Assembly: GCF_000092925.1 (NCBI RefSeq)
Contig: NC_014217.1
Location: forward strand, 372,001-436,000
Origin: Ancylobacter novellus DSM 506
Lineage (GTDB): Bacteria; Pseudomonadota; Alphaproteobacteria; Rhizobiales; Xanthobacteraceae
Direction of reading: 5' to 3'
Length of the DNA stretch: 64,000 nt
Positions 1 through 7,071 of this stretch are shown piece after piece. A model generated the notes under the pieces. The model was given only the letters and a program-made list of their open reading frames with translations, ran no database searches and had not been told where the DNA came from. Position 1 is the first letter of the stretch. Each line of letters starts with the position of its first letter. The position numbers and the translations under genes are program-made.

Positions 1-1
1 C

Positions 2-409
2 GCGCTCCTGGCGTTCGCCGTCACGTTCTGGGTGCTCGGCGCCGACATCGATGACGGCGGCGGCTATGGCGTCGGCGCCGCGACCTTCCCGCGCGGCATC
101 GCGCTGTTGCTCGGCATCGGCGCCTTGGTGCTTCTGGCCAACGGCCTCGTGCATCTGTTCGGTCCGCCGAGCGGGCATCTGGTGACCATCGGCCGGCCGC
201 TGCATGTCATAGCGGGCATGGGCCTGATGCTGGCCTTCGCGCCGGCCATGCGGCACCTCGGCTACTACCCGACCATGGGCGTCTTCCTCGCGGCCCTGCT
301 CTGGGTCGCCGATTGCCGTCGCCCCCTGCACATCCTCGCCTATGTCGCGGGCTTCCTGCTGTTCAGCAAGGTCGTCTTCGAGATGGTCCTCTCCATCCCA
401 CTGCCCTGA
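2..409 (+). CDS. tctB: TctB family tripartite tricarboxylate transporter small subunit (5' partial)
   Basis: The reading frame is open from the window edge, so the start lies upstream and about 135 C-terminal residues are visible. These form hydrophobic segments consistent with the four-helix TctB small membrane subunit of tripartite tricarboxylate transporters. It ends 8 bases before tctA, the usual TctB-TctA order. In this family TctB supports the large permease TctA in sodium-driven uptake of citrate or related carboxylates delivered by a periplasmic TctC protein. No TctC is visible and it may lie upstream of the window. The identification leans on the neighbour because TctB sequences are poorly conserved. 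Confidence 0.85.
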   Translation, partial: ALLAFAVTFWVLGADIDDGGGYGVGAATFPRGIALLLGIGALVLLANGLVHLFGPPSGHLVTIGRPLHVIAGMGLMLAFAPAMRHLGYYPTMGVFLAALLWVADCRRPLHILAYVAGFLLFSKVVFEMVLSIPLP

Positions 410-417
410 GGTGCGCC

Positions 418-1944
418 ATGATCGATGGATTCCTAGCGGGACTCTCGGCCTTCTCCTCCTGGCAGGTCATGGCCGGGCTTCTGGGCGGCGTCGTCATCGG
501 CTACGTCGTCGGCGCGCTTCCCGGCCTGTCGGCCGGTGTCGGCATGGCGCTGCTCATTCCCTTCACCTTCGGGCTCGATCCGGTGGTGTCGGTCGTCATG
601 CTGGTGAGCCTCTATATGGCTTCGGAATATTCCGGCGCTATTCCGGCCATCCTCATGAACACGCCGGGTGAACCTTCCTCCGCCATAACGGCGCTGGATG
701 GCTACCCGATGCGCGAGCGCGGCGAGGCGGGCGAGGCGCTGACCCTGTCGATCCTCGGCTCCGCCGTCGGATCGATCATCAGCACGCTGCTGCTGATCTT
801 CACCGTGATGTGGATGACAAAGATCGCGCTGGCTTTCGGCCCGACGGAATATTTCGCCCTCGCCGTGCTCGGCCTGAGCCTGATCTCGACGCTTGCCGGC
901 CATTCGATCCTGCGCGGCTTCATCGCGCTTCTCTTCGGACTGCTGCTGACCACCGTGGGCGCCGATCCCGTGGACGGCGTGATGCGCTACGTCTTCACCG
1001 ACAACCTGCTCGGCGGCTTCCCCTTCATCGCCGCACTGATCGGCCTGTTCGCGCTGTCCGAGGTGCTGCGCATGCTGGAGTCGCCGGGCGACCGCGTGAC
1101 CCCGCTGAAGGAACTGCCCGGCCTCACCGCCCAGTTCGGTCTCCTGAAGCCGCACGCCGGCAATCTCGTGCGCTCGACCTTCATCGGCTACATCCTGGGC
1201 GTGATCCCCGGCGCCGGCGCAACGATCGCGTCCATCACCGCCTATTCGGTCCAGAAGCGCCTGTCCAAATCGCCCGAGACCTTCGGCAAGGGCAATCCGG
1301 AAGGCGTCGTCGCCGCCGAAACCGCCAATAATGCCTGCATGCCCGGCGCGCTCGCGCCGATGCTTGCGCTGGGCATTCCCGGCAAGGCGAGCACGGCCGT
1401 CCTCGTCGGGGCGCTCGCCATCCAGGGCGTGCGGCCGGGGCCGCTGATCTTCACGCAGCACCCGGAGATTCCCTACTCGATCTATATCGCGCTGCTCGTC
1501 GGCATGCCCTTCATGGTGCTGCTGGGCCTGTTCGGTTCGCGCCTATGGGTGCGGCTGACGACGATCCCGGCTTCGGTCGTGACCGGCATAGTGGCTGCGA
1601 CCTGCCTGCTCGGCACCTATTCGGAATCCAACGACATCTTCGCGATCGGGGTCGCGGTCGGCTTCGGCATCGTCGGCTATCTTCTCTCCAAGGTCGACAT
1701 TGAGCCGGCTCCCATCGTGCTCGCTCTGGTGCTGGGCTACATGATGGAATCGAACTTCCGCCGCAGCCTCGTCATGTCCGGCGACGACATGGGCGTGTTC
1801 CTCAGGGAGCCGATTTCCGCGGTCTGCCTCGTCCTGGCGGCGATCATCTTCGTCGCGCCCTTGTTGCAGAACCTGCTGGCGTGGCGACGCCGGCGCGGCG
1901 AACTGGATATCCGGCCGGGCGCCGACACGGAGGTGTCGCGATGA
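418..1944 (+). CDS. tctA: Tripartite tricarboxylate transporter permease TctA
   Basis: This 508-residue polytopic inner-membrane protein is the large permease of a TTT-type secondary importer. The start ATG at 418 follows the tctB stop by 8 bases; the longer open frame upstream only overlaps tctB. Family hallmarks are the glycine-rich segment GALPGLSAGVG near residue 30, a second glycine-rich loop in the middle (GVIPGAGATIAS), and long hydrophobic helices over the full length. Length matches the usual 500 residues. It overlaps the next gene by 4 bases (ATGA), so tctB, tctA and the lyase-like gene form one operon. The substrate is probably a di- or tricarboxylate, but it cannot be read from sequence. 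Confidence 0.93.
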   Translation: MIDGFLAGLSAFSSWQVMAGLLGGVVIGYVVGALPGLSAGVGMALLIPFTFGLDPVVSVVMLVSLYMASEYSGAIPAILMNTPGEPSSAITALDGYPMRERGEAGEALTLSILGSAVGSIISTLLLIFTVMWMTKIALAFGPTEYFALAVLGLSLISTLAGHSILRGFIALLFGLLLTTVGADPVDGVMRYVFTDNLLGGFPFIAALIGLFALSEVLRMLESPGDRVTPLKELPGLTAQFGLLKPHAGNLVRSTFIGYILGVIPGAGATIASITAYSVQKRLSKSPETFGKGNPEGVVAAETANNACMPGALAPMLALGIPGKASTAVLVGALAIQGVRPGPLIFTQHPEIPYSIYIALLVGMPFMVLLGLFGSRLWVRLTTIPASVVTGIVAATCLLGTYSESNDIFAIGVAVGFGIVGYLLSKVDIEPAPIVLALVLGYMMESNFRRSLVMSGDDMGVFLREPISAVCLVLAAIIFVAPLLQNLLAWRRRRGELDIRPGADTEVSR

Positions 1945-2834
1945 ACGGCGAGCGGCCTCTGCGCAGCGTCCTCTACGTGCCCGGCATCAGGGAGCGGGCG
2001 CTCGAGAAGATACGCGAGCTCGATGTCGATGCTCTCATCATCGACCTCGAGGATTCCATTGCGCCCGAGATGAAGCCGCAGGCGCGCGAGAATGCCTGCC
2101 GCGCGGTGTCGGCCGGCGGTTATGGCTTCCGCCAGGTCGCGATCCGCGTGAATTCGCGGGGAACCCGGTGGTTCGAAGACGACCTCGCCGCGGTGGCGGC
2201 GGCCGGTCCCGACATCGTGGTGCTCAGCAAGGTCGAAGCGCCCGACGACATTGGCGAGGCCCATCGCCTTCTCCGCTCTGCGGGGGCGGCGCCGGGCCTC
2301 CAGCTCTGGGCGATGATCGAGACGCCGCTTGGCCTGCTCGACCTGAGCGAGATCGTGCGGGAGGGTCGCAAGCAGCCCGACAACAGGCTCGCGGGCCTCG
2401 TGCTCGGCACGAATGACATCGCCAAGGATACCGGGGTGCTGGCGGGTGACGATCGCGCGGCCATGGTGCCGTGGCTGCTGAACGCCGTGCTGGTCGCGCG
2501 CGCTCACGGGCTTTCGGTGTTCGACGGTGTCTATAACGCCTTTACGGACATGGACGGGTTCGTGCGCGAATGCGCCCAGGGCCGCCAGCTCGGTTTCGAC
2601 GGCAAGACCCTCATTCATCCCTCGCAGATCGCTCTGGCCAATCGCCTCTTCGCCCCCGCGGACGAAGACGTCGCCGAAGCCCTCACGATCGTCGAAGCCT
2701 TCGCCCTGCCGGAGAACGCGGACAAGGGCGTCATCACGCTCGGCGGCAAGATGGTCGAGCGGCTGCATGCGATGTCCGCGAAACGCCTCATCGCGATAGA
2801 TGCTGCGATCAAGGCTCGCGGATCCTTCGCCTAA
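1941..2834 (+). CDS. HpcH/HpaI aldolase / citrate lyase beta (CitE-like) family protein
   Basis: This is a 297-residue TIM-barrel protein of the CitE/HpcH superfamily, which cleaves or forms C-C bonds in acyl-CoA or hydroxy acids with Mg2+. Visible motifs are LYVPG at residues 11-15, the metal/acid segment DLEDS at 35-39, the NSRGTRWFEDD strand, and IHPSQI near the C-terminus. The ATG at 1941 overlaps the tctA stop, so translation is probably coupled. Downstream of a carboxylate importer it probably acts on the imported acid after CoA activation, for example as a malyl- or citramalyl-CoA lyase-like enzyme. No citrate lyase alpha or gamma subunit is seen, so a true citrate lyase complex is unlikely. 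Confidence 0.85.
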   Translation: MNGERPLRSVLYVPGIRERALEKIRELDVDALIIDLEDSIAPEMKPQARENACRAVSAGGYGFRQVAIRVNSRGTRWFEDDLAAVAAAGPDIVVLSKVEAPDDIGEAHRLLRSAGAAPGLQLWAMIETPLGLLDLSEIVREGRKQPDNRLAGLVLGTNDIAKDTGVLAGDDRAAMVPWLLNAVLVARAHGLSVFDGVYNAFTDMDGFVRECAQGRQLGFDGKTLIHPSQIALANRLFAPADEDVAEALTIVEAFALPENADKGVITLGGKMVERLHAMSAKRLIAIDAAIKARGSFA

Positions 2835-2890
2835 GGTGCTCCCCGCATTGGGCCGGCGCCGGATATGCCCATCTGGTGGGCAGCACCTGC

Positions 2891-2923
2891 CCGATTGTTG
2901 GTAGCCCGGCATCCAACAATCGG
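2891..2923. repeat. Perfect 11-bp inverted repeat upstream of the amide ABC operon
   Basis: The arms CCGATTGTTGG (2891-2901) and CCAACAATCGG (2913-2923) are exact reverse complements around an 11-base spacer. The repeat lies in the 190-base gap between the CitE-like gene and the binding-protein gene. It has no U-tract, so it may be a weak terminator or a regulator operator for the downstream operon. Confidence 0.6.
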
Positions 2924-3024
2924 TACGTCCGCAGACAAGTCTTCCCAGGGCACCCTGCGCAACACTCCGCTCCTCAGTTCCGGTCACCGCGCCATTCGCA
3001 CGCGGAAGCAGAGGAGAAGGTTCA

Positions 3025-3957
3025 GTGGCACTCGATCTCGACACGCATTCCCGTGCGAAAGGCGGCCCGATGGGCGCGCGGCTGCGCTCGGCGCTCCTTG
3101 GCGTTCTGGGCCTCGCACTCGCCACCGGCGGGCTCGCGACCGCCCTGCCGCAGCAGGCCGAAGCCTCCATGCCGGCCGCCTGCGCCGCGCTTCAGGCGAA
3201 ATATCCCTCGCTGAAGGGCAAGACCCTCATCAACGCCATCAACCCGCACACGCCGGGCTACGAGACCATCGATCCCGCCGACCCGACCAAGTATATCGGC
3301 TTCGACATCGATCTCGGCGAGGCCATCGGGGAATGCCTCGGCTTCAAGCTGACCTACAAGCCGGTCACCTTCGCTGCGCTGCTGACCACGCTGCAGGCGG
3401 AACAGGCCGACATCGTCATCTCCGACATCTACGCCACCAAGGAGCGCGCCAAGGCCGCGGACTTCATCACCTATCTCAAGGTGTTCGACGGCGTGCTGGT
3501 CGCCAAGGGCAATCCGAAGGGCATCGACGGCATCAACCTGTCCCTGTGCGGCGCGGTGGCCGCCGAGAACACCGGCTATGTCGAGGTGCCGCTGATCCAG
3601 GCGCTGGAGGCCGAGTGCAAGAAGGCGGGCAAGCCGGCGCCCGAAATCCTGCTCTTCGACAACAACGCCAATTGCATCCAGGCGATCCTGGCCGGGCGCG
3701 CCGACACCTACATCAATGACGTCAACACGGTGGACGGCGCCGTGAAGGCCTATCCGGACAAGTTGGCGAAGGCGACGGCGGTGACGCTGCCCTATTCGGT
3801 GGGCATCGCCGTGCCACGCAACAAGGTCGAGTTCCGCGACGCGGTCATGGCTGCGCTGACCGAGATCCAGAAGTCCGGCCTGCAGGCCGAGCTGATGAAG
3901 AAGTGGAACCTGCCCGCCGAGCAGCTGGAAAGCCCGAAGCTCGTCCTCGCCGACTGA
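3025..3957 (+). CDS. Periplasmic substrate-binding protein, polar amino acid/amide ABC importer
   Basis: This is a 310-residue family 3 type binding protein. A GTG start at 3025 follows a strong Shine-Dalgarno (GAGGAGAAGG) by four bases; an ATG at 3070 is an alternative. Either start gives a signal peptide ending around the A-E-A segment near residue 47. The mature part shows the bilobed fold pattern, including FDIDLGEAIGECLG and later DIVISDIYATKERA. Several paired cysteines are present. It is followed by a fused permease/ATPase and two formamidase-type genes, so the ligand may be a short amide or an amidated amino acid derivative. That is inferred from neighbours. Confidence 0.88.
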   Translation: MALDLDTHSRAKGGPMGARLRSALLGVLGLALATGGLATALPQQAEASMPAACAALQAKYPSLKGKTLINAINPHTPGYETIDPADPTKYIGFDIDLGEAIGECLGFKLTYKPVTFAALLTTLQAEQADIVISDIYATKERAKAADFITYLKVFDGVLVAKGNPKGIDGINLSLCGAVAAENTGYVEVPLIQALEAECKKAGKPAPEILLFDNNANCIQAILAGRADTYINDVNTVDGAVKAYPDKLAKATAVTLPYSVGIAVPRNKVEFRDAVMAALTEIQKSGLQAELMKKWNLPAEQLESPKLVLAD

Positions 3958-3972
3958 GCGATCCGTCAGGCG

Positions 3973-3997
3973 CCACGGGCGGGCTCTCCGCCCGTGG
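3973..3997 (+). other. Intercistronic hairpin between binding protein and permease/ATPase genes
   Basis: A perfect 10-bp stem (CCACGGGCGG with CCGCCCGTGG) and 5-base loop lie between the binding-protein stop and the transporter start. There is no U-tract. Such hairpins often stabilise the 5' mRNA part and give excess binding protein over the membrane components. That role is inferred. Confidence 0.6.
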
Positions 3998-4039
3998 TCC
4001 CGTCTGCTCGATGTCCCGTGCCATAGCCCGGAAAGGCCG

Positions 4040-5665
4040 ATGGATCTCTTCCTGCATTATCTGAGCATGCCGTACCTGATCGACGGCGTGGGCTACACGC
4101 TGCTGATCACGGTGCTGGGGCTCCTCGGCGGGCTCCTGATGGGCGTGGTGCTCGCGGCGATGCAGCTCAGCCGCTTCCGGGCGCTCGCCATCATTGCCCG
4201 AGGCTATTCGATCATCTTCCGCGGCACGCCGCTGATCCTGCAGATGGTGTTCTGCTACAACGCCCTGCCGCTGATCGGCATCAAGCTCACTGCGATCTCC
4301 GCCGCGGGGCTCGCGCTGGCGCTCAACGAGGCGCCCTTCATCGCCGAGATCCTGCGCTCCAACGTCATAGGTGTCGACCGGGGCCAGGTGAGTGCCGGCC
4401 AGGCGCTCGGCATGACGCCGGCCGCCATCATGCGCCGGGTGATCGCGCCGCAGGCCATCCGTTCCATGGTGCCCGCGCTCGGCAACGAGGCGGTGAGCGC
4501 GCTGAAGAACTCGTCGCTCGCGTCGGTCGTGGCGGTGCAGGAGCTCACCCTGCGTTCGACCCAGCTCGCCTCGGCGACCTTCGACTTCTTCTCCATCTTC
4601 TTCGCCTCGGGGCTGATGTACCTGATCCTCACCGGGGCCATCGCGGTGATCCAGATCGTGGTCGAGATGCTGCTCGACCTCGACCGTCCGCCGCCCAAGG
4701 AACAGTTGCGACGATTTCTGCGGGCGATGCTGCCGGGCCGCGCCGAACCGGTGCCGGCAGACGCCGCCGGTGCCGTCCCGCCCGACGTCGCGAAGGAAAT
4801 CCTTGAAGAAATCGCCGTCGATCCGCTGCCGCCGGCATCGCCGAAGGCCGCGCTGGCGCGGCCGGATCGGGAGGCCCGCGCCCGCCGCCTTGCCGGCAAT
4901 AACGTTGCGGTCGAGGTGAAGGGGCTGCGCAAGCGCTATGGCGACCAGACCGTGCTCGACGGCATCGACCTGACAGTGCGCGCCGGCGAGGTCGTCGCGC
5001 TTCTCGGCCCGAGCGGCTCGGGCAAGTCGACGCTGCTGCGCTGCATCAACCGGCTGGAAGGCTGGGAGGACGGCACCATCCGCGTCGGCGGCCGCTTCCT
5101 CGGCAGCGACGAGGCGGGACGCCCGCTCTCACCGCGAACGACCGCGCAGATGCGCGCCAGCGTCGGCGTCGGCATGGTGTTCCAGCAGTTCAACCTGTTC
5201 GGCCACCTGACCGCGGAGGAGAACATCGCCGGGCCGCTGCGCTGGGTGCAGGGGCTGTCGCGGCTCGATGCCCGCCGTCGGGCGCAGGAACTGCTTGAAC
5301 GCGTCGGCCTTGCCCACCGCGCCGATGCGCTGCCGCGCCATCTCTCTGGCGGCCAGCAGCAGCGCGTCGCCATCGCCCGCGCCGTGGCGCCCGGTCCCAG
5401 CGTGCTGCTGCTCGACGAGCCGACCTCGGCGCTCGATCCCGAACTCGTGGGCGAGGTGCTGGAGGTGATCCGCCGCCTCGCGGTGGAGGACGGGCTCGCC
5501 ATGATCATCTCCACCCACCAGCTGCATTTCGCAGGCGATGTGGCCGACCGGATCGTCTTCCTCGCCGGCGGCTCGATCGTCGAGGAGGGCCCGGCCCAGC
5601 AGGTTCTGCGCGAGCCGCGCCATCCGCTCACCGCCCGCTTCCTCAGCACCATGGCCGCCGATTGA
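4040..5665 (+). CDS. Fused amino-acid-type ABC transporter permease/ATP-binding protein
   Basis: This is a 541-residue single chain. Residues about 1-220 form a HisM-type permease with membrane segments and the EAA-like cytoplasmic loop around residues 118-150 (GQALGMTPAAI). A proline/alanine-rich linker of about 60 residues follows. Residues about 290-541 form the ATPase, with Walker [10 protein letters not shown] near 323, signature LSGGQQQR near 435 and Walker B LLLDEPTSALDP near 457. Permease and ATPase are normally separate genes in this family. There is no internal stop or frameshift. With the binding protein just upstream it makes a complete importer, perhaps with the chain forming a homodimer. 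Substrate unknown; an amide is suggested by context. Confidence 0.92.
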   Translation: MDLFLHYLSMPYLIDGVGYTLLITVLGLLGGLLMGVVLAAMQLSRFRALAIIARGYSIIFRGTPLILQMVFCYNALPLIGIKLTAISAAGLALALNEAPFIAEILRSNVIGVDRGQVSAGQALGMTPAAIMRRVIAPQAIRSMVPALGNEAVSALKNSSLASVVAVQELTLRSTQLASATFDFFSIFFASGLMYLILTGAIAVIQIVVEMLLDLDRPPPKEQLRRFLRAMLPGRAEPVPADAAGAVPPDVAKEILEEIAVDPLPPASPKAALARPDREARARRLAGNNVAVEVKGLRKRYGDQTVLDGIDLTVRAGEVVALLGPSGSGKSTLLRCINRLEGWEDGTIRVGGRFLGSDEAGRPLSPRTTAQMRASVGVGMVFQQFNLFGHLTAEENIAGPLRWVQGLSRLDARRRAQELLERVGLAHRADALPRHLSGGQQQRVAIARAVAPGPSVLLLDEPTSALDPELVGEVLEVIRRLAVEDGLAMIISTHQLHFAGDVADRIVFLAGGSIVEEGPAQQVLREPRHPLTARFLSTMAAD

Positions 5666-5732
5666 CGGCGGCTCTACCCGTGCCTCCGGCAACGCAGGCC
5701 GGGCGCCGACCTTTCCTCCAACGAGGCTCCCT

Positions 5733-6971
5733 ATGACCAAGCACCATCTGCCCGCCACTCCTGACACCGTCCATTGGGGCTATTTCAGCCGGACCCTCGA
5801 CCCGGTGCTGACGCTCAAGTCCGGCGAGCGGGCGGTGATCGAGACCATCACCCACCACGCCAATGACGATTACGAGCGCATGATCGCCGGCGACCGGGCG
5901 GCGGAGGAGATATTCCTCTGGACCAAAGAGGCGAAGACCCTGCGCCGCCGCGGGGCGGGCGCGACCGAGGGGCCGTTCACCTATGGCTCGGGCGAGGGGC
6001 TCGGCGTGCATCTGCTCACCGGCCCGATCGCGGTCGAGGGAGCAGAGCCGGGCGACGTGATCGAGGTGCGCATCATCGACGCCTGGCCCCGCCCGAGCGC
6101 CAATCCTGCCTATCAGGGCCGGTTCTTCGGCTCCAACCCGTCCGCCAACTGGGGCTTCCAGTACAAGGACCTGATCGAGGAGCCGAAGCCCCGCGAGGTC
6201 GTCACCATCTACGAGCTCGACATGGGCGAAGCCGCGGTGAAGGCGCTCTATTCCTACCGGTGGACGCCGCAGACCGATCCGGACGGCATCGTGCACCCGA
6301 CCATCGACTATCCGGGCGTGCGGGTCGACCACGGCACCATCGTGAAGAAGGAGGGCATCCTGCCGGGCATCAAGGTGCCGGCGCGGCTGCATTTCGGCAC
6401 GATGGGCCTTGCCCCGGCCGAGGCGGATTTCGTCTCCACCATCCCGCCGAACTACACCGGCGGCAACATGGACGACTGGCGCATCGCCAAGGGCGCACGG
6501 ATGTACTACCCGGTAGCCGTGCCCGGCGGCCTGTTCTCCTGCGGCGACGCCCATGCCTCGCAGGGCGACAGCGAGCTCTCCGGCACCGCGATCGAGATTT
6601 CGCTCACCGGCGAGTTCGAGTTCATCCTGCACAAGAAGGAGCAGCTGGACGGCACGCTGCTCGAGGGGCTGAACCACCCATTGCTGGAGAACGACGAGCT
6701 CTGGTCGGTCTACGGCTTCAGCGTCGCCAACTATCTGACCGAGCTGGGCCCGGACCACCAGACGGAGATCCTGAAGCGCGGCAGCCTCGACAACGCGATG
6801 CGCGACGCCTTCCGCAAGCTGCGCCGCTTCCTCATGACCACGCAGAAGCTCTCCGAGGACGAGGCGATCTCGCTGATGTCGGTGGCCGCGGACTTCGCGG
6901 TGACGCAGGTGGTGGACGCCAATTGGGGCCTCACCGGCTCGATCCGCAAGAGCATCTTCGCCGGCCGCTGA
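5733..6971 (+). CDS. Acetamidase/formamidase family protein
   Basis: This 412-residue cytoplasmic enzyme belongs to the FmdA/AmdA family, which hydrolyses formamide, acetamide or related short amides to ammonia and the acid. It shows the family segments VHWGYFSR near the N-terminus, GSGEGLGVHLLTGP, a glycine-rich GGNMDDWRI region, and GDAHASQGDSELSG in the expected catalytic area. Length fits the family. ATG 5733 was chosen because the product then starts like the family; the open frame further upstream overlaps the transporter gene. It lies between an ABC importer and a regulator fused to a paralogue of itself. The exact amide is not predictable. Confidence 0.9.
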   Translation: MTKHHLPATPDTVHWGYFSRTLDPVLTLKSGERAVIETITHHANDDYERMIAGDRAAEEIFLWTKEAKTLRRRGAGATEGPFTYGSGEGLGVHLLTGPIAVEGAEPGDVIEVRIIDAWPRPSANPAYQGRFFGSNPSANWGFQYKDLIEEPKPREVVTIYELDMGEAAVKALYSYRWTPQTDPDGIVHPTIDYPGVRVDHGTIVKKEGILPGIKVPARLHFGTMGLAPAEADFVSTIPPNYTGGNMDDWRIAKGARMYYPVAVPGGLFSCGDAHASQGDSELSGTAIEISLTGEFEFILHKKEQLDGTLLEGLNHPLLENDELWSVYGFSVANYLTELGPDHQTEILKRGSLDNAMRDAFRKLRRFLMTTQKLSEDEAISLMSVAADFAVTQVVDANWGLTGSIRKSIFAGR

Positions 6972-7071
6972 GACCGCTTGGCACGGACGGGTCCTGCTCG
7001 GCCGGCGCGCGACCCGCCGCGTCCCGGGCATGATCCTTGCCTGACCGGGCCTCCATGACGAGGTCCGAAGC

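Noticed and set aside
433..1461. Long open frame of 342 codons on the minus strand
   Set aside because: It lies antisense to tctA, is composed of low-complexity Arg/Gly/Ala/Asp/His-rich sequence and has no family features. It is a frame shadow of a GC-rich gene.
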